NCBI RefSeq assembly: GCF_021347895.1 | Contig: NC_067116.1 | Location: 32,499,639-32,563,638 of the forward strand | DNA: 64,000 bases | Origin: Acanthochromis polyacanthus | Taxonomy: Eukaryota > Chordata > Actinopteri > Pomacentridae | Direction of reading: 5' to 3' | In this document: positions 44,801-56,219 of the stretch, in pieces | How the letters are laid out: the number at the start of each line of letters is the position of its first letter | How positions within the stretch are numbered: the stretch's first letter is position 1 | The notes under the pieces: generated by a model | Told to the model about the DNA's origin: nothing | The model's database searches: none | The model's input: only the letters and a program-made list of their open reading frames with translations | Program-made: the position numbers and the translations under genes

Positions 44801-45573
44801 TGAAAAAGTCTGAGTTACCATGGCGATGTAGCAGATTAAAGAAGAACCTCCTTATAGAAAAACTCTGACTTTAGACTCAGCATATCCTACAAACCTGTTA
44901 GTGTTGCATCTTAGCTCATCCCTCTGGTTACCCGAGTTTAACATCATAACGCTATTAGCTATAGGTAACTCTCTGAGGTAAAGTATGTATGGTCTGAAAC
45001 GTCTGTGAAAGACTCCTATGCACTTGATGATTTGACAGCTCCAGGCCCTCAAGAGTAACCTGCCGTTGTTTTCTAATCTGCGGCTTTAGTCCTAAATTGA
45101 ACAGTTAAATACTGGAGTCAGTCTTCTCTTCCAGTCATCAGCAGGAAACTAATCCTTCAAAATGCCTTGTTTAGTTGCATGAGATGTATTTGTTCACATT
45201 CTTTCTTCATGTTTCACATTTGGCATAGTATCTCCTCAGAAATGATGAGCTGTTGATATGGTAATCTCTGATGTTAGCTCTTTCCAAGCAGCATGTGAGC
45301 ACACAAACACAACCAGCCTCTGAGCTTTGTGTTGTGGCAATATCACATAGTGTTGAGCGCTCCATCAGCCAAGTTAAGCCCAAAGGAGCTGTTGATATCG
45401 TCATGGCTGAGTTCATCTTCTCTGGGCTTTTATAAGGTTTCTACTCTCACATGGCTACGTTATCCTTTCTACCACAACATTTTCTGAGATAGTATCAGTG
45501 AACACATTCAAACGTTATATATTGTTATTGTCCCTAAAAGTGAACACAACATTGTTAATATTAAATAAATGAT
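41801..45573. other. Intergenic, no gene recognised
   Basis: A G+C-richer patch at 42440-42690 carries a 131-residue minus-strand frame with no recognised domain. No splice-supported exon is seen. Confidence 0.35.
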
Positions 45574-45579
45574 TTTATT
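45574..45579 (-). terminator. Candidate dpt poly(A) signal
   Basis: AATAAA on the minus strand lies about 600 nt after the dpt stop codon. It is the best placed signal I saw, but the 3' end is inferred. Confidence 0.3.
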
Positions 45580-46180
45580 AATCCCATTTTCACATAATAC
45601 GGTTACATGAGTAGGCATACAGTATGTAATTGCCAAACTGAACAAGACACTATAATAAAGAATGGAGGTGATGTCAGCTGGTGGGGCACATTTCATTGCA
45701 TGCAAAGCTGGTTTTTCCAACGACTCAAAGAGTTTCTCATGCGTTCCAACACAAAGTGCTACTACCAAGAGAATATCCCAATCAATCAGCTCACTGAAGC
45801 TCAGAGATCTTGGAGCAGAGCCTGACACACTGTGTTTTTCCACCACTATGAACACAGTGTCAAATAATTGAGTTTGTTTTGGAAAACCACTTTGACTTGC
45901 TGCCAATAGACTTCCAGTTCTTCTCAACTAAATGAAAACACTTAAAGCCATCCAAACTGCCCGAATCCTCAGTAGATCCACTACATAGATGCTTGTTTAA
46001 CTGTTACCTTTATATGATGTGAGCCATTCTGCATGCTAGACTAATAAAAACAGTGACTATAGTGAGTGAAAACATGAACCATATCAGTTATGTATTATAT
46101 CAGTGTTGCATATCTGCATATATGAAAGAGTGAATATGTATTAAATGTATTTATGCATCAGTAAAATGTTCCTTACAGGT

Positions 46181-46247
46181 CTATAAATTCTCAAATTCAC
46201 AGTCAAAGTCTGTCATCCTGCACAGGATGTACTTCCACTGCCGATCT
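46181..46247 (-). CDS. dpt: dpt coding exon 4
   Basis: This short last exon encodes '[20 protein letters not shown]' plus L and TAG. It follows acceptor 'gtttcag'. It is too short to stand out as an ORF. Confidence 0.92.
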
Positions 46248-49200
46248 CTGAAACAAAGTGCAGGAAAAATTAGTCAGTTCAACAATCATAAATTATTAAA
46301 TATTCATTGTTTTTTCAGCTAATAGTCTGATCTGCCAATAAATCCTGGTCTCACAGGCCTCACAAAACATTTTTGGACAGACTCGAGCTCTAAATTTCAG
46401 CCACAACAAATCTGAAATAATTCAGGAAGAGAAAAAACATCTCTTTTGGACAAACCTCAGCACTCCACTGAAGGTGGTCTGGGCACCTCGGATAAAGTAG
46501 CCATAAGTGGGGACAACCAGCTCACCCTCTTCTCTGTAGTGTTCAGGGATGTCACTGGTTTTCCTGTGGAAAGCAGTGAAAGGTTATTAAATGTTTTGAC
46601 AAGTTAAGTATTAATGTATAACTCCTTAGTGAGGACAGTTTGGGGAAAAACTAATTCACTTTTTTTTTTAGCAGAAAGTTAAAAGGGAAGGTAGCACTCT
46701 CTTCTCTGGCTGTTAAATGTGATGCTACAGCCAATTTGGCAAAGACTGAACGATGGAGCAAAGAGTTAGCCAAGATCTACCACGAGCTGTAAAGGTTGCT
46801 AATGTTTCATCCACAGACTGTATATAAAAATATGTAGCCTCTGGGAAAGAAAAGCCAATAAAATTCTTAAATATAATTTCTGACATCTAACAGAGGGCGA
46901 CTCCTCCAGTTACCAAAAGAAATCCAACTATATAGAAGTTTTTGAGAAAATGACTCAAATGACTTCTCACTTGATCGTTACTTCAGTAAACATTTTTCTA
47001 ATCAGTTTATGGACAAGATCACTAGTTCCAAGTGTTCTGCAATACAGCATGATGTAAATTTAGTAAATTATGGTCCCATTTAGAGTAAAATAGACCATAT
47101 AGCTGTTTCAAAGCAGTGCTATCTTTTGATAGACTACTGCACTGTCTGGGTGTGTATGGTGTCTTCAAGTTCTTAGCCAGATCCGTCCATTGGGTTTCAC
47201 AAAACCAAGATAGCAAAGGGCAAATTTTAAACTTGATTGAACAAACCAATGTGAGACATCATGGTAGTTACATTTTAGCCACACAAAAACATATATGTTC
47301 CATGGGTGGTTATGTGTGGGACTATTTCTTGGCTGGGAGCAGTGACTTCTGGAGTCTCTACAACATATTCTGGTACAGACTTCATATGAAACCAGAAGGG
47401 TGTCATTCTAAGGTCAGTTCATGGTTTTTGCATGACCAATGCAGACTACAATAGGTGCACAGACTACACTACGCAGACTGTGTCAATTTCCTTTGGGAAT
47501 AATTAGTTTTATCTTATTTTATCATTGCCTCCCGTATTGAACACAGAAAAACACATGGGACTCCTCTGGATGTTTCTAAAAGAATAAAGCAGCTGGTTAC
47601 AGATTGGTGTTATGTCAGTAATTATGACATTCTGAAAATTTTAGAACTTCCTACTGTGTTTGGGTGCCTTCAATAGAAAGCATGTACAAATCAATGCACT
47701 TACAAAGTCAATCAGCAACTACTTCAGTTACAGCTGTTTAAATAATGAACTATAAAGGTGTGTATCTCCTCATAGCAAACGGCGGTTTCAGGCATGCCAG
47801 TGTCCACATAGGCATGTATGTTGACCCTCCCAGATGTCAGCGGATGAAAAAATGCACATTGTGCACACTTCTGCAGACCCTTTTAAACATGGAAAGCATG
47901 AATTGACCTTTACTCTTCTCTTTGTGTATGGATTAAGAAAAACTACTAAAACAGTATTAATTAGTGAGCTTTCCATGTGCTCAGTGGCATGCTAACTGCT
48001 TAACCCTATTCCATTCTCTATGCTAAGTTAAACTGACTGTTTACTGGCTTTAACAGATAAATTTGCAAGTTTGTTTCCTTCTCAGTCTGTGCAACAAAGT
48101 GAACATTTCCCAAAATGACAAACTACTTCTTTAAAATGTCTATAGCACCGTGAGAACATACATGCAGGAGTAGGGACAGCGGCGTTTGTAGTAACAGCAG
48201 TAGAACTGCCATTCACGGTCCAGAACGGACTCAAAGTACTTGCTCTGAACACCAGCTACCAGGCCATTTCGAGTGCATGTTGAAGTCCTGCAGAGACAAA
48301 CAAGAGTCATTAGGTGATGTACAGTTTCTTCAAATTTCTCTCAAGACAAACATGAAGTTTACAGAGTGAAACACTGAAAAACTGTTTAGATAACCAAATG
48401 TGATTGTTTTGTTTGTTGTAAATACAAGTTGGTTAATGGTGCCATTTGTTTATGGCCCATACTCTCCTCTGTCACCACAACACTCCAAGAATACCAGGTC
48501 CAAGCAGCAGGGGGTGAAGCATGTGTAGACGTTTGTCATGGCAACATGGACACAGCCTTCAGCCATTCAGCCAATGGGGGCAGTTTCCCTGCAGGGTAAT
48601 GTCCTTGCCAGTGTAATTCAAACAGACAGCTATGTTAAAGAGAGGCAGGCGTGGCTGTGATAAAGAGCATTCAGTGTTTGCCATCGAATTAGAGGGCTGG
48701 GTGCAGCCAGGCTCAACTCGAAATAAATCTGAAGAGAAGAAAAAGTCTTCTGAAACCAGTATATCAGAGTCAGAGGTGGGTTTAAGGGTATGAATCAAAC
48801 GGCTGTTTACAAAAACATGTCAGGCCACAATTCTCCCTCCTAACAGATTTTCTGAAGGTTGATCCAAGTCCTTTAATTAGATCAACCTTTAAGTGAAGCT
48901 CATGGTTAGTCAAATGTGTTTATGTGAGGTTGTGGCGTTTGGAAGAAGGTGAAACTGTAAGTCATAGGAACGAAATTAAGGGCAAGCACAAACACATTTT
49001 TTTCATTTTTTCCTACTTCCTGGCCGAACCTGTTGTGGATTATTGTTGCTGTTAACTGTTTTTACAATCCGGTTTTTATGAATGGCGTGTTGCAAAGCTT
49101 CAGGAAAATGTTTTAACTTGCGGTCTACAAAGTACAATGTGTTTTCCTTCTTTGCGAAGCTTGTTAAAATTCACTGAGGTTAGTCATGTTCCCAGGAACT

Positions 49201-52200
49201 GACAGGCGAAGACACTGTTGTGGAGAGAGACTGTGATTCATATAGGCGCAGGAGGACCTGGCTTTGCTCCTCTGAATGAGACAACAGTGGACAGAATTCA
49301 AAATTTCATGAAAGCAACAAAAGATGCACATGTGGAAAGTCTGAGACAAAGCTTTGCAGGCTGTCATTATGGGCTAGATTTGAGTGTGAACTCTTTAAAC
49401 GTCTTGGAAACCACAAGTTGGCCTCAACTGTTTGTCTTCTTGCACCATTTTCACTTCAAGTCATGTCTTCACATAAATTTTCAAAAATCTAACAAATTTC
49501 TAGCGACTCCAAGCAAATAGTTATATATAGAAGTAAAACTTTTAAAAATGACATTATTTATTTCTTAGGTGGGGCAATTTATTAAAAATACTTGCCTGCA
49601 ATAAATGAATGTTTTTTATTCAGGCATACATGGACAAATGTATGTTACAGAGTTCAGCCACAATTATTTCTGTAAGGTAGCATGAGCGTACATGGATGCA
49701 TGTATTTGCTCGTTTCTTTCATATTGCAATACATTTATGTTTTAAGAAAGCCGAATCAACCATTCAGGTTTTCTTTATGTGCAGACCAGTACAATATTCT
49801 GTTGAGATTTCAGACGTGTGCATGCTGGCTCCTTCACAAAATGTCCACAAACCAAGGGTGGTATCTTAGTGTCTTATTCATTACTTGTAAGCAGAGTTGT
49901 TTGCATTTTCATTCAAATGCACATATAGCATTTACAAATGTTCACAGCTTTCCTGACTTTTGGTAGTTTTGGTGGGTAAACACTGTAATGCAGCTGATCA
50001 AACTGTAAGTCTAAATTCACCTTTCTTTATACTGATGCATTGTTTCTAAGCAGCATGCACTGTCACAACAGAGTGTCTCATCCCTCCTTTGGATACAATT
50101 TTAACTCCCTTACAAACTGACAGTCACTAAAGTTGTTGCATCAGTTTAGTCTATGGAGGTTCATCGATTTCTCTTTATAGCTGTTAAGTGCTATTTGTAT
50201 TAATATAGTTTGGAATGAGAAGGAATACACATGGACCGATTACAGCGGGCCACCACTATGCCTTGCTGCCTGTTTTGTCCAAGTGGTCACTTGTGGAATT
50301 GCACTGAAAAAAACCATCATGGCAACCTAGCTACCATCACTAGCTGTGCTATTTTTGCATAATGAAGTTTAAAGAGCTCGTATTCTGCTTTTTCTGTTGC
50401 ATGCATAACGTCTGCAGTCCTACAAACTTTAAAATCCAGACTTTTGCTGTTACTTATTTACATCATCATGTAAGACGTTTACATAAAACCTTCCTAACAG
50501 CTTGTTTGGCTGCCTTGCCGTCAGCCAGCATGTCCTTGTTAGAGTGAAAGCTGCATTCCTGTACAGTAGAGATTACAGTTCCAGTACGTAACCAGTGTTG
50601 CCTCACTTTCATCCAGCCAGCTGACAAATCAGAGCAGATAGGAGGGAATAGTTTGATAACAACAGCTAAAACAGAGTGTTTCAAACAGAGGCTGAGAAGA
50701 GACGCTTCAGCAAAGTATGGCATGAGCAAAAACATTTTTTGAACACTAAAGCATTTAAACTTATTCCAGTAGACTCCCAAAAGAAAAACAAAAAAGCATG
50801 TATAAATGTACAATATGGGCTCTTTAAGCTTTTCATTTACACTACTTTTGAATACACTATATTTTATTTGATTGTCAAAGTTTGGATGCCATGTTGGCCA
50901 CTGGATGCAAATATTTCCCTTGTAGCAACAAATTTATACAAAAGAATAATTAGTGTTGTCTTAATTTAGTGACGCATTATCATCCGCCTACTAACTAAAC
51001 ACTTAAAAGACGGTTAACTCTGAGCTTTGCTGCAGCCTGCTCTTTAAAAGACCAAAAGCATCCTGTAGTAGGTTAAAGCAGGAGATCTTCCATCTGTGTG
51101 TACGTTACCCACGACCCACAACACGGGTGGTTTTGTTCACACCTTCAACAGCAAAGTCCTCATAAGCCTTGTGTGGGTGTCTGTTGTCCACTAATAGTGA
51201 CCTTTAAGAGTACATGTTGGTCAAAGTCCCAGCATAAAGGGCATAACTCTATAATTTGCACCTCCTCCTGTTGATTGGAACAATAACTCAAACGGATCAT
51301 GGGCTTCCTACGTGGCTTTCATGCAGATTTGTCTGCAATCAATCTCCTGAGATGCTTATTTGGGCCAAAACACTTTTCTTCTGAATTTATTGCGTGAAAG
51401 CAGCAAATCTGAACATGCTCACAGCTGTTTGAGTTTAAAAGAATTCAAACTGAAAATTGTTCAAAGATATTTTCCTGCATGCATGTAATCTGACTCAGAT
51501 GTATCCAGATGAATGATTTATGTTTCTCTTTTTCAGTTTGTTTCCAGTTTGCTGTAGTAGTACATCATTCTGCATCATTTATTTGTATCATGGCAGGTTA
51601 AATCCCTGTTAGCTAACACAGTTAGTGTACTGCTATCAAGATTATAAACTGGAGAAAAACCTACAGCGGATTGAATTCAGTGCAGCTCTTTATGAAAAAC
51701 TTGACATCTTTCAAATTAAGCAATTTTCAAACATATTATCAACCTCATTTACAGGATGTTTAAACTCTAAATACACCCTGATTTCTATAGATTTAACCCA
51801 CACTCTCCCTGATTTCACTGTAAATCCTGCAAAGATGTGACTGTCTGCCAACATGCATTCACTTCACAGCTATAAAAGTCAGATAAAGTAGGTAACAAGT
51901 GGTTTAAAGAGAGCAAACACTGATTTAAAAAAGAAGACCCACCACTCCATCCCAGCCCGGTTGATGTCGTCCCACCAACAGTCACTGGGCTCCCCCAGAC
52001 CTTCAGGTGTGGGCTGACACTCAAACGTCCACAGTCGGTCCGAGCCGTCCTGCTCGCTGAAGTAGCTCCTGATAGCCACCAGGACCTCACCGTGGGGACA
52101 CTGGAAGTTGAAGCCCTGCCGGTAGCCATTGACCCAGCCCATGTCATAATGGTCCTGAGACTGAGCTGCCACTGTGGCCAGCAGTGAGGACGCCAACACC

Positions 52201-52217
52201 ACCAGAGCAGGATTCAT
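46181..52217 (-). CDS. dpt: Dermatopontin
   Basis: Four coding exons join in phase: 52217-51943, 48287-48162, 46563-46456 and 46247-46181. Total is 576 nt, giving 191 residues plus TAG. Residues 1-18 ('[18 protein letters not shown]') form a signal peptide. The mature part has three D-R-x-W motifs ('SDRLWTFEC', '[10 protein letters not shown]', '[10 protein letters not shown]'), the conserved '[18 protein letters not shown]', and ends '[13 protein letters not shown]'. These are hallmarks of dermatopontin, a small secreted tyrosine-rich extracellular-matrix protein known to interact with decorin, TGF-beta and collagen fibrils. Length fits the family (human about 201). No lesion is visible. Introns are about 3.7 kb, 1.6 kb and 0.2 kb. 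Confidence 0.95.
46456..46563 (-). CDS. dpt: dpt coding exon 3
   Basis: It encodes '[20 protein letters not shown]' and '[15 protein letters not shown]'. The acceptor is 'tttccacag'. The donor is GTTTGT, weaker than consensus but needed for a phase-correct join to exon 4. Confidence 0.9.
46884..47240. repeat. Interspersed repeat, third copy of the 26 kb/41 kb family
   Basis: The words 'gagggcgactcctccagtt', 'gacttctcacttgatcg', 'acttcagtaaacattttt', 'tagagtaaaatagacca' and 'agccagatccgtcc' occur in the same order as at 41430-41800. It lies in dpt intron 2. Confidence 0.6.
48162..48287 (-). CDS. dpt: dpt coding exon 2
   Basis: It encodes '[20 protein letters not shown]' and '[20 protein letters not shown]'. 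The acceptor is 'tctctgcag' and the donor GTATGT. Confidence 0.93.
48855..48889. other. Short perfect inverted repeat
   Basis: 'aaggttgatc' (48855-48864) and its complement (48880-48889) with a 15-nt loop, in dpt intron 1. Possibly chance. Confidence 0.4.
50373..50823. mobile_element. TTAA-flanked miniature element
   Basis: The ends 'agagctcgtatt' and the complement of 'aatatgggctct' are inverted repeats. TTAA lies directly outside both ends (50369-50372 and 50824-50827), as in piggyBac-type insertions. The interior (451 bp) has no transposase. The termini resemble a common teleost repeat ('AAAGAGCCCATATT'). It lies in dpt intron 1. Confidence 0.6.
51943..52217 (-). CDS. dpt: dpt coding exon 1
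   Basis: ATG is at 52217-52215. The exon encodes the signal peptide, '[20 protein letters not shown]', the first D-R-x-W motif, and reads to 'AGMEW', whose Trp codon is split at the GTGGGT donor. Confidence 0.94.
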
Positions 52218-52259
52218 GTTGAAGAGATCAGTCCGTCTGCAGAGCTCCTTCACAGCTGT

Positions 52260-53458
52260 CTCACTTTAAACTCCTACGAGCCTTTTGTTGTCCAGATGTT
52301 TTGTTTCCAGGAGTGATGTGTAATTTGCTGCTCGCAGGACAAATCCAAAAGTGCACCTCACTTGTCTTTTTAAGGTAGACTAAGAGATGGAGCATTAACA
52401 CAGTCTTCATGCAGATGAGGGTTTACCTTAAGAGACAGCATTTTGCCATTCAGATATTTATGCGATGCTTTATCTGACTCTGGAGGATGGAAACTCACGT
52501 GTCAACTGTCTAAATGCTCATGCTCTGAACCCTGCACCGTGATAACAGCTTAATTTGTCTGAATAAAGCAGAGCAATGTCAAAGTTTTAACTGTTTGGAG
52601 TTTGAATATTTGTTCTTTCAGGCAACATGAAAATGAAAAAACAACCAAAAGTGCAACAGGACTTCTTATCATCGCTTATCAAAGAGGCTTCCTTAGTTTA
52701 AGCTTGAATCATGGAGTTGCAGGTATTTACTTTACACATTAATCATACAGCTAATGGCCCAGACTCTTATGCCTCGAGGTGTTAACGGTGGTGAAGCTGC
52801 CTTGGAACCTCAGGACTACATTATAAGTACCTGATAAGTGGAGCCGTAGAACACCTCCTCTGTTTACAGATAAATGCTCCAGTTGAACATAAATAACTTC
52901 CTTAACTCCTTTCTCTTCTAAATGTGAACGTTTATCAAGCTCATAAACAAGTGTCACATTAATAGTAAAGTTGATGATATTCAGCTCCTTCTATGTTTGT
53001 TTATTGCTATTAGAAACACCATGAAATAAACAAAAAAACAAAAAAACAATTTGATAAACCTCCAGAGTTTTATATCAATAGCATACTATATAGTATATAA
53101 ATAGAATAGAAGAATTCTTTGTATACACAACATCTCCAAGTAAAAGGAAAGGACTAAAAACTACTAAAATGAGCATCAATAAGTCACAGTGTTGCAGTGG
53201 ATGACATGTTCCTTCTTCACTATAAACACGGGCACTTTAGCTAATTTTGAGCCAAACCCACATAAACACACTGCAGTGCTTTAAACCCACCAACATAGCA
53301 AGTGTGTAGAAATCCACAAAACAAAATAGTCCCTAAGAGAAACTCATTTGACCTCTGTTGTGCAATGCTTCATAAAAACTATTGCACCCAGATGCTTTTT
53401 TACTGACACTTTTTTTTAATACAAGAAATTTAAATAAATAATTTTGGCCAGTTATGAA
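52260..53458. other. dpt upstream region, no further gene recognised
   Basis: The 5' flank of dpt. A TATA-like 'ttaaaaag' (minus-strand sense) sits near 52363-52370, but I cannot show that it is used. Nothing else was recognised. Confidence 0.35.
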
Positions 53459-53936
53459 CCCTTGTGTTGTCCTGCGGGTCAAAACTGACCCGTTTTAAAG
53501 TCTGAAAATGTGGGGAAAAAAAATATTTTCACAGTGAAACTTCTGATGTCCACATTTTCAACATTTTTGGGAAATCTTTGAACAATTTTGGTGAAAAAAA
53601 GACATGTTGAAGATGTTACTGAAGAACATTCACCAAAAAATTGATTTTTTTGGTGAATGTTCTTAAAGAAAATAGAAGTTTTACTGATAGATATGTAATC
53701 ACTTTAGATATTTTTATGATTTTTTGAAAATATTGACAAGAATTTTCTTGCCAAACTTGGGGGACTTTTTTGAAATAAAACTTTTAAGTGCAACTTTTAA
53801 GGAATTATTAGAATTTTCTTCCTGAAAGTTTTGCAAATTTTCAGAAATTTGGGGAATTTTTTTGCTGAATTTTTGGATTTTTTGCAGACAAGGAAACAAT
53901 ATTTTTTGGTGCCCTTAAATGAGGACAACAAGAGGG
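53459..53936. mobile_element. piggyBac-like non-autonomous element
   Basis: The left terminus 'cccttgtgttgtcct' and the complement of the right terminus, 'ccctcttgttgtcct', are inverted repeats. TTAA follows the right end (53937-53940). The left flank reads TGAA, a probable one-base decay of TTAA. The AT-rich interior (478 bp) has no transposase. Confidence 0.65.
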
Positions 53937-53940
53937 TTAA

Positions 53941-54817
53941 AGGTTTACATGTTTGTTGTAGGAACTAGTGTTCTTGGGGTCACCAATAGGGAAACTGAGA
54001 AAAGCAGACTGGATTTGCTGTCTGACAGAAAAGTATAAAGTCAGTCATATCTTTAAAGTTCAATTTAGCATTTAACACTGTAGAAAGAAGCTTGTTTAGA
54101 ATATATTACAATAATGAGACACAATATGGAGCTGTACATTAAGGTAGTGGAGTTAAGCGGTCAGAGGGGTGAAATTAAAGCTGTTACACACATCCACACA
54201 TCACTAAGTGCTACATGACCCTTACATGTAGGGGGAATCAAACACACATGACACAGTGCAGCGTCACCGATCCATTCTCTTCACTTTATCACAGGACAGC
54301 AGCCATTAGACTTCCCACAGCCTGCCCTGTTCCTGTGAAACCACGATCTTGTAAAAGCCGACTGCCAGACAAATGAGGCTCCGTCAGAAAATGAGCTCAT
54401 ATTATTTATGGAGTGTGGCGTTAAGAATAATTTTGCACAGGTGTTACTTTTGGCCATATCTGCATATTTTATGACCTAATAAAGGATTTCTCATGACAAG
54501 ATGTAATTCTGGTGATCAGAGATGAGTTTTAAGGAGTTTAATCACTGCCAGGAGAAGAAGTTTAATCCAAGGAACAAGGTTCAAATGTGATTCAGGATTC
54601 AGAGGATGTGTTTGTTGAATGACTCTTTAAAAAATGTTAAAATATGTGGTGAAATGCACAGCTTTTGAGCCTAATGATAAAAAGTTAGCATGTCATTGAG
54701 AATAATTATTATAATGAGAGAATAAAATAACATTTTAAAAAAAGTAAAAATGTGCAGGTCAGCCAGGTATCAAGATGGACTGAGCATTTTTTGTAGATTA
54801 AAAATGTTTTATATATA
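53941..54817. other. Intergenic, no gene recognised
   Basis: No exon or element could be supported. Confidence 0.35.
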
Positions 54818-54990
54818 CACTACCAGTCAAAAGCGTAGACACACCTTTTCATTTAATGGTTTCTATTTAATATTTTTGTAGACTGTGGATTAATACCTGA
54901 AGACATCAAAACTATAAAAGAATGCATATGGAATTATGTTGTAAACAAAAAAGTGTTCATCTTCAGTATTAATCAACTATGTTATTTAGT
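54818..54990 (+). mobile_element. Tc1-like terminal fragment
   Basis: TA is followed by 'cactaccagtcaaaagcgta' and 'gacacaccttttcattta', a familiar Tc1 terminus. The right end is missing, replaced by (TA)n sequence. Confidence 0.55.
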
Positions 54991-55021
54991 ATATATATAT
55001 ATATATATGTGTGTGTTCTTT

Positions 55022-55074
<53 letters not shown>
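54990..55074. repeat. (TA)n microsatellite
   Basis: Long (TA)n tracts are broken once by 'gtgtgtgttctttaaa'. Confidence 0.9.
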
Positions 55075-55077
<3 letters not shown>

Positions 55078-55447
55078 TGTTTTATGTAAAAATACAATAT
55101 GATTAAATACAAAACATAAACGCTTCACCACAGATTTATCTATTCAACAACATAAATACAAACAAAACCTGACCTTAAATTATTTGGAAGCTTTTTCAAT
55201 AACACTTGATGGTTCCAGTCTCTTAGGTGTAAAGATTTGTTGCTTTTCTTTTATAATTTAAATAACTTTCATTTACTTTTCTGTCATCTTTTGATTGGAT
55301 GAAACAAGTATATTAAAGGCGCTATTTTCATTTAGTTAAGATATTAAACAAACAAACTCAATCCATAGTCTTGTACCAAAATGGTAAAAAAACCTTATGA
55401 GCTACACCATTAATAGTCTGCTTACACAATATACAGTATAATACAAT

Positions 55448-55690
55448 CACTAGCCACTTCATTAGGTACAGCTGTGAAACATCATGTCATCAAACACAAT
55501 ATTTTTTCCCATAAATTCTACTTTAAAAAAAAAAAAAAAAAAGGTAATCACTCTACTTTGCGTTTGTTACTGAGATCATAGTGGGTGGTTTACTGGACTG
55601 CATTACTTTCAAATGTGTTCTTCACTCTTTGTCCACCCTGTTGATATGCATTGGACGATTTCATAGTTATAGCTCATAAAGTGGCTAGTA
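55448..55690. mobile_element. Miniature inverted-repeat element
   Basis: 'ctagccacttcattag' (55450-55465) and the complement of 55673-55688, 'ctagccactttatgag', are inverted repeats near the two ends of a roughly 240-bp segment. It contains an A-tract at about 55523-55542 and no coding sequence. Confidence 0.5.
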
Positions 55691-55691
55691 A

Positions 55692-56210
55692 GTGCACACA
55701 ACAGGAAAACAAAGATATGGGTCATTATTTTGCATTGTATTTATTTATTTTTTTAAGTATTTTCTTGCTCATCCAAACCTACACTGTGATTTAGGATGTT
55801 TGCAGTGTCTTTTCACCACTTTAATGTCAGGAAAAGACTTGTTGGTTTTGATTTGTGAGGGGAGAAATCCATTTGATAACCGTGTGCCTGAGAATCTGAT
55901 CCCACGCGAGAGATCATCCTCAAAGCGTCTAAAAATAAATAACAGCACATGTTCAGGAATAGTGTGTGAGTCAGTGCAAGAGGAGTTCCACAAAAGTCAA
56001 AATGGAGCAGATCTGATGGGTATTTATAGACACTACTGTCTATTTAAAAATCTCTATTTAGAGCATTGCTGTTGGCGCGTTGAAAATGTAGGGCTTCATT
56101 CACGATACTTTGATCTGACTGTGACATACAGGCTGCAGTGTGCCAAAGATCACACTGTGAGGCGGTCAGGCCTCCGATCGAGAGTCACTTCACGCGGTGT
56201 CAGTGTGTGA
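55692..56210 (+). other. 172-codon open frame of uncertain status
   Basis: This is the longest clean frame in the right-hand intergenic region. It has a hydrophobic N-terminal stretch ('FCIVFIYFFKYFLAH') and a mixed C-terminal part. It starts directly beside a miniature element and matches no family I know. Codon use is not clearly coding, and a partly overlapping antisense frame also exists. Chance is the likelier explanation. Confidence 0.2.
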
Positions 56211-56219
56211 ATCAACCAG

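Noticed and set aside
45508..45927. 139-codon minus-strand ORF near the dpt 3' end
   Set aside because: It is in the presumed dpt 3' UTR, with no start context, splice support or known domain.
52363..52370. TATA-like box for dpt
   Set aside because: It is a single AT-rich match; the transcription start cannot be placed from sequence alone.
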